37,928 bases of DNA from Pseudomonas helleri (GTDB taxonomy: Bacteria > Pseudomonadota > Gammaproteobacteria > Pseudomonadales > Pseudomonadaceae). Position 1 is the stretch's first letter. Each line of letters begins with the position of its first letter. The position numbers and the translations under genes are program-made. Of this stretch, positions 15,833-22,644 are shown piece after piece. The notes under the pieces are model-generated. The model worked only from the letters and a program-made list of their open reading frames with translations. It was not told the DNA's origin and ran no database searches. Location of the stretch: the NCBI RefSeq assembly GCF_009600315.1, contig NZ_WIWC01000049.1:1-37928 (forward strand). Direction: 5' to 3'.

Positions 15833-16042
15833 GAGAAATCCTGTTCTAGTTAGGGCTTGGCCCAAAGGGATAGTCTTGCCTGGCGTGAATCGCGTTTAAG
15901 GTGACGCAATCCCGTCCGGTCCTGCTCCAGTCCTGAAGGCCCATTCATGCCGCTCGCGCTGGCTGTAAGCTGCGCCGTAACGGGAGGTTGAATGCCTTGT
16001 ACAAGGACGAGCGGCCGGGCGTAAGCCTGGCGGAAAACCCGG

Positions 16043-16051
16043 AGTATAACA
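16043..16051 (-). promoter_or_regulatory. Candidate extended -10 promoter for rhlE
   Basis: TGTTATACT on the minus strand matches the extended -10 pattern TGnTATAAT with one mismatch. No good -35 is seen, as is usual for extended -10 promoters. It predicts a leader of about 200 bases. Confidence 0.35.
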
Positions 16052-16178
16052 GAGCAATCACGGCGCGCCGATTTCATGCTGCTGAACGGTTTTTCATGCC
16101 TCAGTCCACAAGCGGTCGCGCAGCCGCTTCATTGGTCGGGCGGTCAGAACAGGCCATCATCACTGGCATAGGGATAGC

Positions 16179-16236
16179 ATTTGAAGCGCAGTTAGCAGGC
16201 GCCTGATCCAAAGGCTAAAGCCGGTGCGCTTCAAAT
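16179..16236. repeat. Perfect 12-base inverted repeat with nested stem
   Basis: ATTTGAAGCGCA (16179-16190) and TGCGCTTCAAAT (16225-16236) are exact inverse complements. Inside them TTAGC (16192-16196) faces GCTAA (16214-16218), so a transcript could fold into a long two-part hairpin. It is not a recognised REP unit and has no T tract. Confidence 0.65.
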
Positions 16237-16320
16237 ACATTAACTTGTTCGGATTACGGATAGGGTCGAGAACAAATGAGCATTAGCGCCCTCGAACACG
16301 GCAACCTGAACCTTAAGTTG

Positions 16321-17067
16321 TTACATGCAGACAACCATAGAAATATCATCAATATCGAAGGCATTTTCTGCTTGAAATCTCAAAATCTCGATATTGTCAG
16401 ATTGGTCTGAAAGGATAGGTATCGCGAGTGTATAGTGCCCAGCTTTATTGACTGCCCGATGAGAGTTACCGCCTACGGAGACAGTGACATCACCATAAAC
16501 ATTTGAAAGGGTAAAAAACACTTTTACGATATCCGTTGAAACGAGTGGACGATCCAGAGTAACGGCCTGTTTGATATGACCCACACCCGCAACATTCGCT
16601 TTGCCATCAAGAAACGTGGTAAATCCGTCAAACGTCCAGTGCTCATCACGGCTTGAAAAATCACCGTTTTTGATTACATTCCGCGGCGTGCAGTTCTTAT
16701 TCTCGAGCTCCAGCCATATGTCATCTAACACTAGATAATTAGGGGCTTCAAATTTTATAGTCAATCGATTTGATGTCATATCGGCTGGCAATACTAAGCC
16801 GATATCGTAATCACCGCCCGAACGAAAAATTAGAGTCTCCATCCCCTCTAAAGTGACGTACAAAACAGCTATCAGATCAGAAACTTTGAATTTAAGCCGC
16901 AGCGCATCGTCTTTATGGAGAGGCGCCTCTAAAACAATAGTTTGCTCAATATAACCTGACGTCTTTGTCCATTTAACAGTGGCAGCACTGCCATCAAATG
17001 TGGCGCCTAAGTGAGTCCACTTATCACCAAAATCTGTAAATTCACCATTCAAAATCAAATTAGACAT
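16321..17067 (-). CDS. Orphan protein of two tandem jelly-roll, carbohydrate-binding-like domains
   Basis: A 248-residue protein of unknown function. It consists of two repeated units of about 125 residues: residues 1-126 begin 'NLILNGEFTDFGDKW' and end 'LVLDDIWLELE'; residues 127-248 begin 'NVIKNGDFSSRDEHW' and end 'FDIDDISMVV'. The 'NG(D/E)F...W' opening and 'DDI' closing strand are typical of CBM4/9/22-like galactose-binding folds that occur in sugar-binding proteins. There is no signal peptide, membrane segment or catalytic domain. AGGGTGA before the ATG at 17067 supports this start; a longer frame from 17124 lacks one. The gene is much more AT-rich than metF and rhlE on either side, stands alone, and points to horizontal acquisition. 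It could be a cytoplasmic lectin or be exported without a classical signal. The fold call is an inference from pattern. Confidence 0.65.
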   Translation of the reverse strand: MSNLILNGEFTDFGDKWTHLGATFDGSAATVKWTKTSGYIEQTIVLEAPLHKDDALRLKFKVSDLIAVLYVTLEGMETLIFRSGGDYDIGLVLPADMTSNRLTIKFEAPNYLVLDDIWLELENKNCTPRNVIKNGDFSSRDEHWTFDGFTTFLDGKANVAGVGHIKQAVTLDRPLVSTDIVKVFFTLSNVYGDVTVSVGGNSHRAVNKAGHYTLAIPILSDQSDNIEILRFQAENAFDIDDISMVVCM

Positions 17068-17101
17068 TTTTTCACCCTGGTTGTAGGAAGTTATTGAGTT
17101 T

Positions 17102-17117
17102 TTGATTTTAAAATCAA
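17102..17117. promoter_or_regulatory. Perfect 16-base palindrome upstream of the two-domain protein gene
   Basis: TTGATTTTAAAATCAA is its own inverse complement and lies 35 bases before the start codon at 17067. A dimeric repressor site is possible; the sequence is also AT-rich enough to be chance. Confidence 0.4.
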
Positions 17118-17264
17118 GATTCATACATTCCCACTCTCAGCAATGATGGTATTTCTGGCCCTATTGTTTTTCAGTTCATTGGCAGGTAAATCCAATGACG
17201 AGAAATTTCGTGTTGCCTTGAAAGACACATGAAAAATCCCGCCAAAGGAACAACACCGCTATTT

Positions 17265-18110
17265 TTAACGCGGCAGCTTCAGGTTGTTCCAGATCGCCAG
17301 GCTCGGCTCGGACTGGTTCAAGGTGTAAAAGTGCAGCCCCGGTGCGCCGCCATCGAGCAGGCGTTCGCACATCTCGCTGATCACCTGCTCACCAAACGCT
17401 TGAATGCTCTGTACATCGTCGCCGTAGGCTTCCAGCTGCTTGCGAATCCAGCGCGGGATTTCAGCGCCGCACGCGTCAGAGAAACGCGCCAGTTTGCTGT
17501 AATTGGTGATCGGCATGATGCCCGGCACCACAGGGATCGTGACACCCGCGGCTTCTACGCGCTCGACAAAGCGGAAGTAGCTGTCAGCGTTGAAGAAGTA
17601 TTGGGTGATTGCACTGTCAGCGCCCGCTTGTGCCTTGCGTACGAAGTTATTGATATCGTCTTCGAAATTATGCGCTTGCGGGTGCATTTCAGGGTACGCA
17701 GCCACTTCGATATGGAAGTGATCGCCGGTCTCTTCGCGAATGAAGCTCACCAGGTCGTTGGCGTAACGCAGCTCGCCGCTGGCCATGCCCATGCCGGAAG
17801 GCAGGTCGCCACGTAGCGCCACGATACGTTTGATACCGGCAGCCTTGTACTGGTCCAACAGACCACGCAAATCGGCCTTGCTGTCACCCACGCAGGACAA
17901 ATGCGGAGCCGCAGGCACTTTTACTTCGCTCTCCAGTTGCAGCACGGTGTTGATCGTGCGGTCACGGGTAGAGCCACCGGCACCGTAGGTGCAGGAGAAA
18001 AAATCCGGGTTGTAGGTCGCCAGTTGGCGAGCCGTGTTCATCAGTTTTTCATGTCCAGCATCGGTCTTGGTCGGGAAGAACTCGAAGCTGAAACGACGGT
18101 CTTGAGACAT
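17265..18110 (-). CDS. metF: 5,10-methylenetetrahydrofolate reductase
   Basis: A 281-residue FAD-containing TIM-barrel enzyme that reduces 5,10-methylene-THF to 5-methyl-THF for methionine synthesis. Family motifs appear in order: 'FSFEFFPTKTD' (catalytic Glu near residue 11), 'FFSCTYGAGGSTRD', 'HLSCVGDS', 'IVALRGDLP' with the conserved Arg-Gly-Asp, 'AAYPEMHPQA', 'ITQYFFNADSYFRF' and 'VPGIMPITNYS'. Length equals the usual bacterial MetF. It follows ahcY in the same direction, but a strong terminator lies between, so metF may have its own promoter or depend on read-through. Both belong to the one-carbon/methionine cycle. Confidence 0.97.
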   Translation of the reverse strand: MSQDRRFSFEFFPTKTDAGHEKLMNTARQLATYNPDFFSCTYGAGGSTRDRTINTVLQLESEVKVPAAPHLSCVGDSKADLRGLLDQYKAAGIKRIVALRGDLPSGMGMASGELRYANDLVSFIREETGDHFHIEVAAYPEMHPQAHNFEDDINNFVRKAQAGADSAITQYFFNADSYFRFVERVEAAGVTIPVVPGIMPITNYSKLARFSDACGAEIPRWIRKQLEAYGDDVQSIQAFGEQVISEMCERLLDGGAPGLHFYTLNQSEPSLAIWNNLKLPR

Positions 18111-18169
18111 GGAAATACCCTTGCGTACGCGAAGGGGCAGTGATGGCCCCTGACGCTGAACTCACACAC

Positions 18170-18205
18170 AAAAAAAAGGCGGTCAGTGCAAGCCTGACCG
18201 CCTTT
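18170..18205 (-). terminator. Intrinsic terminator after ahcY
   Basis: On the minus strand AAAGGCGGTCAG and CTGACCGCCTTT form a 12-base stem around GCTTGCA, followed by a run of T residues (an eight-A run on the plus strand at 18170-18177). It lies seven bases after the ahcY stop and about 60 before the metF start. Confidence 0.92.
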
Positions 18206-18211
18206 CTTTAA

Positions 18212-19621
18212 TCAGTAACGGTAGGTTTCAGGCTTGAACGGACCTTCGACGGTGACGCCGATGTAGTCAGCCTGTTGTTGGGTCAGCTGAGTGACCACAC
18301 CTCCGAAACCACGCACCATTTCCAGTGCCACTTCTTCGTCCAGCTTCTTGGGCAGCACTTCTACGGTCAGACGCTCGGCTTGCAGTTCGGCCGGCAGGTC
18401 AGCGTATTTCTGTGCGAACAGGAAGATCTGAGCCAGAACCTGGTTAGCGAACGAGCCATCCATGATGCGGCTTGGGTGACCGGTAGCGTTACCCAGGTTA
18501 ACCAGACGGCCTTCGGCCAGCAGGATCAGGTAGTCGTCGTTCTGTGGGTCGAATTCGCCCAGACCAGTACGGTGAACCTTGTGAACCTGTGGCTTCACTT
18601 CTTCCCATGCCCAGTTTTTGCGCATGAAAGCGGTGTCGATTTCGTTGTCGAAGTGACCGATGTTGCACACTACAGCGCGTTTTTTCAGCGCAGCCAGCAT
18701 GTTCTTGTCGCACACGTTGACGTTACCGGTGGTGGTCACGATCAGGTCGATTTTGCCCAGCAGCGCAGCGTCGATGCTGGCAGCAGTGCCGTCGTTCTGG
18801 CCGTTGATGAACGGCGAAACTACTTCAAAGCCGTCCATGCACGCTTGCATGGCGCAGATCGGGTCAACTTCCGACACTTTAACGATCATGCCTTCCTGAC
18901 GCAGGGACTGAGACGAGCCCTTGCCCACGTCGCCGTAGCCGATCACCAGCGCTTGCTTGCCGGAAAGCAGGTGGTCAGTACCACGCTTGATGGCATCGTT
19001 CAGGCTGTGACGGCAGCCGTACTTGTTGTCGTTTTTGCTTTTGGTGACCGAGTCGTTCACGTTGATCGCCGGGATCATCAGCTCGCCTTTGGCCAGCATG
19101 TCCAGCAGGCGGTGAACGCCCGTGGTGGTTTCTTCCGTCACGCCGTGGATCTTTTTCAGCATGGCCGGGTATTTTTTGTGCAGCAGCTCGGTCAGGTCGC
19201 CGCCGTCGTCGAGGATCATGTTGGCATCCCATGGCTCGCCATCCTTAAGGATGGTTTGCTCCAGGCACCACTCGTACTCTTCTTCGGTTTCGCCTTTCCA
19301 GGCAAATACCGGGATACCGGCGGCAGCGATAGCGGCAGCAGCTTGATCCTGAGTCGAGAAGATGTTGCACGACGACCAACGTACTTCGGCACCCAGGGCA
19401 ACCAGGGTTTCGATCAGTACGGCAGTCTGGATGGTCATGTGGATGCAACCCAGAATCTTCGCGCCCTTGAGCGGTTGTTCTGCTGCATAACGGCGACGCA
19501 GGCCCATCAGGGCAGGCATTTCGGACTCTGCGATGAAGGTTTCGCGGCGGCCCCATTGGGCGAGGGACATATCAGCGACTTTAAAGTCGGCAAAACCAGC
19601 AGGCGTGTTTACAGCGCTCAT
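18212..19621 (-). CDS. ahcY: S-adenosylhomocysteine hydrolase
   Basis: A 469-residue NAD-dependent enzyme that splits S-adenosylhomocysteine into adenosine and homocysteine. Motifs include 'LGCIHMTIQTAVLIETL' and 'VRWSSCNIFSTQDQAAAA' in the substrate domain, 'GVHRLL' and 'AINVNDSVTKSKNDNKYGCRHSL' at the active site, the Rossmann loop 'GYGDVGKGSSQSL' near residue 230, and the C-terminal 'GPFKPETYRY' that reaches the neighbouring subunit's NAD site. It has the long form with the extra insert found in Pseudomonas. GGAGG six bases before the ATG at 19621 decides the start. A SAH riboswitch precedes it, so high SAH should turn it on. Confidence 0.98.
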   Translation of the reverse strand: MSAVNTPAGFADFKVADMSLAQWGRRETFIAESEMPALMGLRRRYAAEQPLKGAKILGCIHMTIQTAVLIETLVALGAEVRWSSCNIFSTQDQAAAAIAAAGIPVFAWKGETEEEYEWCLEQTILKDGEPWDANMILDDGGDLTELLHKKYPAMLKKIHGVTEETTTGVHRLLDMLAKGELMIPAINVNDSVTKSKNDNKYGCRHSLNDAIKRGTDHLLSGKQALVIGYGDVGKGSSQSLRQEGMIVKVSEVDPICAMQACMDGFEVVSPFINGQNDGTAASIDAALLGKIDLIVTTTGNVNVCDKNMLAALKKRAVVCNIGHFDNEIDTAFMRKNWAWEEVKPQVHKVHRTGLGEFDPQNDDYLILLAEGRLVNLGNATGHPSRIMDGSFANQVLAQIFLFAQKYADLPAELQAERLTVEVLPKKLDEEVALEMVRGFGGVVTQLTQQQADYIGVTVEGPFKPETYRY

Positions 19622-19648
19622 CAAGAGCCTCCATTCGTTTAATCGCGA

Positions 19649-19747
19649 ATGGGCGCCGTTGTGCGTTTAGTGCCTGCCCAGGGAGCCCTGAACAAACAAC
19701 GCCCCATCCGAGCCTGACAGGTTGAACCTGCTGCAGCGCCCCTCGGA
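19649..19747 (-). promoter_or_regulatory. SAH riboswitch upstream of ahcY
   Basis: On the minus strand TCCGAGGGGCGCTGC (from 19747) pairs through its TCCGAG with CTCGGA (about 19712-19707), giving the P1 stem, with the CAGGTT-AACCTG stem (P2) between. AGGCTCGGA is followed downstream by AACGGCGCCC (19660-19651), whose GGCGCC can pair back with the GGGGCGC segment as the pseudoknot. This is the known SAH aptamer pattern of pseudomonads, in its normal place. It senses S-adenosylhomocysteine and raises ahcY expression when SAH builds up. Confidence 0.9.
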
Positions 19748-19933
19748 CAGGTGGCGGGAACGGTACTGGGTAAAAATGACCGTTTTGAAGCGGGGGTGAT
19801 TATAGCCATCAAGGCATCGGTTCCCAAGGCTTTTTCTTTTGCCTTATCGAGACCATAGTCCAAGCCTAATAGAGCTAAGCGCCGTGGTCTGACATCATGG
19901 CCGCCATCTAAGGCAAGACGGTCAGGAGCGAAT
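19748..19933. other. Divergent promoter region between ahcY and the thioesterase gene
   Basis: The gap between the two start codons is 312 bases. About 100 are the SAH aptamer; the remainder must hold both promoters. I see no unambiguous -35/-10 pair and no additional gene. Confidence 0.5.
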
Positions 19934-20335
19934 ATGAATTTCCACACCCGCAAATGGGTTAAACCCGAAGACCTCAACCCAAACGGCACCTTATTCGGTG
20001 GCAGCCTGCTGCGCTGGATCGATGAAGAGGCTGCGATTTACGCCATCGTGCAATTGAGCAACCAGCGCGTGGTGACCAAATACATTTCCGAAATCAACTT
20101 TGTCAGCGCCTCGCGTCAGGGCGACATCATTGAGCTGGGGATCACGGCCACCGAATTCGGCCGCACGTCCATCACTCTGACCTGCGAAGTGCGTAACAAA
20201 ATCACCCGCAAAAGCATTTTGACCGTCGACAAAATGGTCTTCGTCAACCTGGGCGAAGATGGCCTGCCGGCGCCGCATGGCCGTACCGAAATCAAATACG
20301 TCAAAGACCAGTTCCAGGATGAAAATCAGGCGTAA
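19934..20335 (+). CDS. Acyl-CoA thioesterase, hot-dog fold (YciA/BACH-like)
   Basis: A 133-residue hot-dog-fold protein. 'LNPNGTLFGGSLLRWIDEEAAIYAIVQLSNQRVVTKYISEINFVSASRQGDIIELG' is the characteristic pattern: N-x-x-G-T-L-F-G-G before the long central helix, whose acidic residues serve catalysis, then the beta strands with 'F.....GD'. AGGAGCGAAT before the ATG supports the start. Such enzymes hydrolyse short- to long-chain acyl-CoAs and form hexamers; the chain length preference is not readable. It is divergent from ahcY and followed by a repeat element, so it is probably monocistronic. Confidence 0.88.
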   Translation: MNFHTRKWVKPEDLNPNGTLFGGSLLRWIDEEAAIYAIVQLSNQRVVTKYISEINFVSASRQGDIIELGITATEFGRTSITLTCEVRNKITRKSILTVDKMVFVNLGEDGLPAPHGRTEIKYVKDQFQDENQA

Positions 20336-20346
20336 TGCACGCAGCC

Positions 20347-20480
20347 TCGTAGCAGTTGCCGAAGGCGACGTCCGATTGCGAAGCGATCGTAAAACCTGTG
20401 TACGCCGTTCGGCTGAGAATTGCGTACTCAAATTTTACGCCGACTGCGTCGCCCAACGCAGCCTGCGGCAGCTGCTACGG
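20347..20480. repeat. Inverted pair of REP-like units (REPIN-type element)
   Basis: CGTAGCAGTTGCCGAAGGC at the left end and GCCTGCGGCAGCTGCTACG at the right end are inverse complements with about two mismatches, separated by roughly 95 bases. The ends match the units at 3245, 5781, 10942 and 22120. The inverted-pair arrangement is that of a mobile REP doublet. It fills most of the gap between the thioesterase and FNT genes. Confidence 0.65.
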
Positions 20481-20546
20481 GACAACAAATGAACAGCTAC
20501 AGTCCATACGTGTCGTACATTCACACGCCAATGGTTCTGGAGCCTT

Positions 20547-21398
20547 ATGGACACGCAAAAATCAGGCAAAACCCCCAACCTGTCGGCTGAAGAAGAGCAC
20601 GACGTGACCAAAAACCAGCCTCCACGGGCCGCCGTTCTGCACGAAATCATTCGCTTGCAGGGCGATCAGGAACTGGAGCGCAGCATCGCCGCCCTGTTCT
20701 GGTCGGCACTGGCCGCCGGGCTGACCATGGGCCTGTCGCTTATGGCCATGGGCCTGCTCAACTCACGCTTACCCAGCGGCGAAGCCTTCAAGGTCATCGC
20801 CAGCTTCGGTTATTGCGCAGGTTTTCTGGCGGTCATTCTTTCTCGCCAGCAATTGTTTACCGAAAACACCCTGACAGCCGTGTTGCCGATCATGAGCAAA
20901 CCCACACTGAAAAATGTCGGCCGATTATTCCGGCTATGGACGGTGGTGTTGGTCGGTAACCTGATGGGCACCTTGCTGGTGGCCTACGTGATGTTGCACT
21001 TGCCGATCTTCGACCCCCAGACCGACAAGGCCTTTCTCGAAATCGGCCGCAAAGTCATGGAAAACGACGCCAGCCAGATGTTTGCCAAAGGCATCATTTC
21101 TGGCTGGATGATTGCCACCATGGTGTGGATGATCCCGTCGATGGAGAGCGCCAAGATGTGGATCATCATCCTCATCACTTATCTGATGGCGTTGGGCGAC
21201 TTCACGCACATCGTGGTCGGTACGGCTGAAGTGTCGTACCTGGTATTTGCCGGCGAACTGCCGTGGAAAGACTTCTGGTTGATCTTTGCCGGCCCGACGC
21301 TGGCCGGCAACATCATCGGCGGCAGTTTCATATTCGCCCTGATCAGCCACGCGCAAATTCGCAGCGACACACAAAAACCCGAACAGGACGCTCAATGA
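20547..21398 (+). CDS. Formate/nitrite transporter (FNT) family membrane protein
   Basis: A 283-residue inner-membrane channel-type protein with six hydrophobic segments after a polar N-terminus of about 50 residues. 'FWSALAAGLTMGLSLMAMGLL', 'GFLAVILSRQQLFTENTLTAVLP', 'LWTVVLVGNLMGTLLVAYVM', 'AKGIISGWMIATMVWM', 'IILITYLMALGDFTHIVVGTAEV' and 'FAGPTLAGNIIGGSFIFALI' follow the FNT fold, with the 'LFTEN' and 'GNxxG' elements typical of it. The 'TENTL' loop and the N-terminal extension resemble the YfdC subgroup rather than FocA or NirC, so the substrate is uncertain. GGAGCC before the ATG fits. It ends eight bases from the convergent hemolysin III stop with no hairpin between. Confidence 0.88.
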   Translation: MDTQKSGKTPNLSAEEEHDVTKNQPPRAAVLHEIIRLQGDQELERSIAALFWSALAAGLTMGLSLMAMGLLNSRLPSGEAFKVIASFGYCAGFLAVILSRQQLFTENTLTAVLPIMSKPTLKNVGRLFRLWTVVLVGNLMGTLLVAYVMLHLPIFDPQTDKAFLEIGRKVMENDASQMFAKGIISGWMIATMVWMIPSMESAKMWIIILITYLMALGDFTHIVVGTAEVSYLVFAGELPWKDFWLIFAGPTLAGNIIGGSFIFALISHAQIRSDTQKPEQDAQ

Positions 21399-21405
21399 CC
21401 CTGGG

Positions 21406-22023
21406 TCAGATCACGTAATGCGCGATGGCCACAAAATGCAACAGGCTTCCGGCAATCACGAACAGATGCCATATGCCATGGGCATGGCGCAGACGATGAT
21501 CCAGGGCAAAAAAGATAATCCCCACGGTGTACATCACCCCGCCCGCCGCCAGCCACACAAAGCCGGCGGTGCCTAGCGCTGCCAGCAACGGTTTGACCGC
21601 CACCAGCACAATCCAGCCCATCAGGGCGTAGATGACGATGGACAAAATACGCGCTTCGGAACGTGGCTTAATCTCTTGCAGCATGCCGATCACCGCCATG
21701 CCCCAGACGATCCCGAACAGCGACCACCCCCACGGCCCGTGCAATGTGACCAGACAGAACGGCGTGTAACTGCCCGCAATCAACAAGTAAATAGACAGGT
21801 GATCACACTTCTGCATGACCACCTTCGAGCGCCCGCGCACGCTGTGATACACGGTCGACACGGTGTACAGCAGCACCAGCGTGACTCCGTAGATCGCAAC
21901 ACTGATGATCTTTTGCGGGCTGCCGTCGAGCGCCGCCATCACCAACAACCAAATACTGCCCACTGCTGCCAACACCGCCCCGACCAAATGGGTCCAGGCG
22001 TTGAATTTTTCGCCGTGATACAT
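21406..22023 (-). CDS. Hemolysin III / PAQR-family (YqfA-like) membrane protein
   Basis: A 205-residue protein with seven membrane segments. 'GEKFNAWTHLVGAVLAAVGS' with the conserved Asn-x-x-x-H, 'STVYHSVRG' and 'DHLSIYLLIAGSYTPF' and the C-terminal 'HGIWHLFVIAGSLLHFVAIAHYVI' are the metal-binding histidine motifs of the hemolysin III/adiponectin-receptor superfamily. The enzymatic role in bacteria is not settled; a membrane hydrolase or membrane-stress function is likely, and 'hemolysin' is a historical label. GAGG nine bases upstream supports the ATG at 22023 rather than longer forms starting at 22032 or 22062. Confidence 0.9.
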   Translation of the reverse strand: MYHGEKFNAWTHLVGAVLAAVGSIWLLVMAALDGSPQKIISVAIYGVTLVLLYTVSTVYHSVRGRSKVVMQKCDHLSIYLLIAGSYTPFCLVTLHGPWGWSLFGIVWGMAVIGMLQEIKPRSEARILSIVIYALMGWIVLVAVKPLLAALGTAGFVWLAAGGVMYTVGIIFFALDHRLRHAHGIWHLFVIAGSLLHFVAIAHYVI

Positions 22024-22119
22024 GTGCAACATCCTCAAGAACCGATAGTGCGTCTGTGTCACTTTGTAACTATATAAGGGTCAGGGCTGCGACATCAAAG
22101 GGCAATGCGCCGATGGTCG

Positions 22120-22186
22120 AGAGGGCGCCAGCTCACAGACTGCGTCCGATTGCGCCCCTGACTTCGTCTTCGGCAACGTCTACGGG
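22120..22186. repeat. REP-like unit overlapping the chpC stop codon
   Basis: Read on the minus strand, CCCGTAGACGTTGCCGAAGACGA matches the left end of the element at 20347 (CGTAGCAGTTGCCGAAGGCGA) and both continue into a CAATCGGA/TCCGATTG segment. The TAG of chpC (22182-22180) is part of this unit. Confidence 0.5.
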
Positions 22187-22644
22187 AATTTGCTGGATGC
22201 TTCGCCCACTACCCACTTCTCCAGCGCCTGCAGGTCAGGAATTTTCGCCACATGATCGCCGACTTGCACAGCGGCCAACTCCAACGTGCTCAGGGGCACA
22301 TCCACAAAACTCAGCTGGCTGTCCACTTTGTAAGAGCGAGGAATACCCTGCACCACCATGGCGATAAATTTGAAGTCGGGATTGCCGCCCAAGGTGTTGA
22401 GGATGACGATGCGCGCCCGCTCACCAATCACCAGCGAGCTGCCGCACGCCACTTCAAAGCTAATCAGTGGCACGGCGTGGTCACGCCAGTTGATCGTGCG
22501 CAAATGCCAGGGCGGGGTGTCTCGACTGGGCTCACCGTGCTGCCAGTCGATCAGTTCGGCTATCGCCACATTGGGCAGCAGCAGGTAGCGGTCTGAAAGC
22601 GGCAGCAACAAGCCCGTCAGGCTACCTACGCGATGATCAAGCAT
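22180..22644 (-). CDS. chpC: ChpC, CheW-like adaptor of the Pil-Chp system
   Basis: A 154-residue CheW-domain protein ('GSLTGLLLPLSDRYLLLPNVAIAELI', 'RDHAVPLISFEVACGS', 'IVILNTLGG...FKFIAMVVQGIPRSYKV'). In P. aeruginosa ChpC couples receptors to the ChpA kinase that controls type IV pilus function and cAMP. The ATG at 22644 overlaps the chpA stop by eight bases; longer frames into chpA are rejected because MLDHRVG is where the CheW fold begins. In P. aeruginosa the methylesterase gene chpB lies between chpA and chpC, but here it is absent. The stop codon lies in a REP-like repeat, so the last residues ('SSKFP') may be recent. Confidence 0.92.
   Translation of the reverse strand: MLDHRVGSLTGLLLPLSDRYLLLPNVAIAELIDWQHGEPSRDTPPWHLRTINWRDHAVPLISFEVACGSSLVIGERARIVILNTLGGNPDFKFIAMVVQGIPRSYKVDSQLSFVDVPLSTLELAAVQVGDHVAKIPDLQALEKWVVGEASSKFP

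Larger units (their letters stand above)
15833..16320. other. 488-base intergenic region: rhlE leader and a long inverted repeat
   Basis: The left half (15833-16050) is the presumed untranslated leader of rhlE; no conserved riboswitch was recognised in it. The right half holds the inverted repeat at 16179-16236 and, at 16276, an ATG opening a 44-codon frame ('MSISALEHGNLNLK...') that runs into the end of the opposing gene. I see no secure gene here. Confidence 0.6.

Noticed and set aside
17143..17232. 29-codon plus-strand frame with a hydrophobic start, between the orphan protein and metF
   Set aside because: No ribosome binding site and too short to support; AT-rich intergenic DNA readily gives such frames.
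18123..18170. GGGGC...GCCCC hairpin just upstream of metF considered as a SAM-type riboswitch
   Set aside because: Only one short stem is present; none of the conserved SAM aptamer elements could be found.
18275..19642. 455-codon plus-strand frame opposite ahcY
   Set aside because: Mirror frame of a strongly codon-biased gene; His/Val/Gln-rich with no domain.
21396..21408. Terminator between the convergent FNT and hemolysin III genes
   Set aside because: Only seven bases separate the stops and no hairpin with a T tract is visible.
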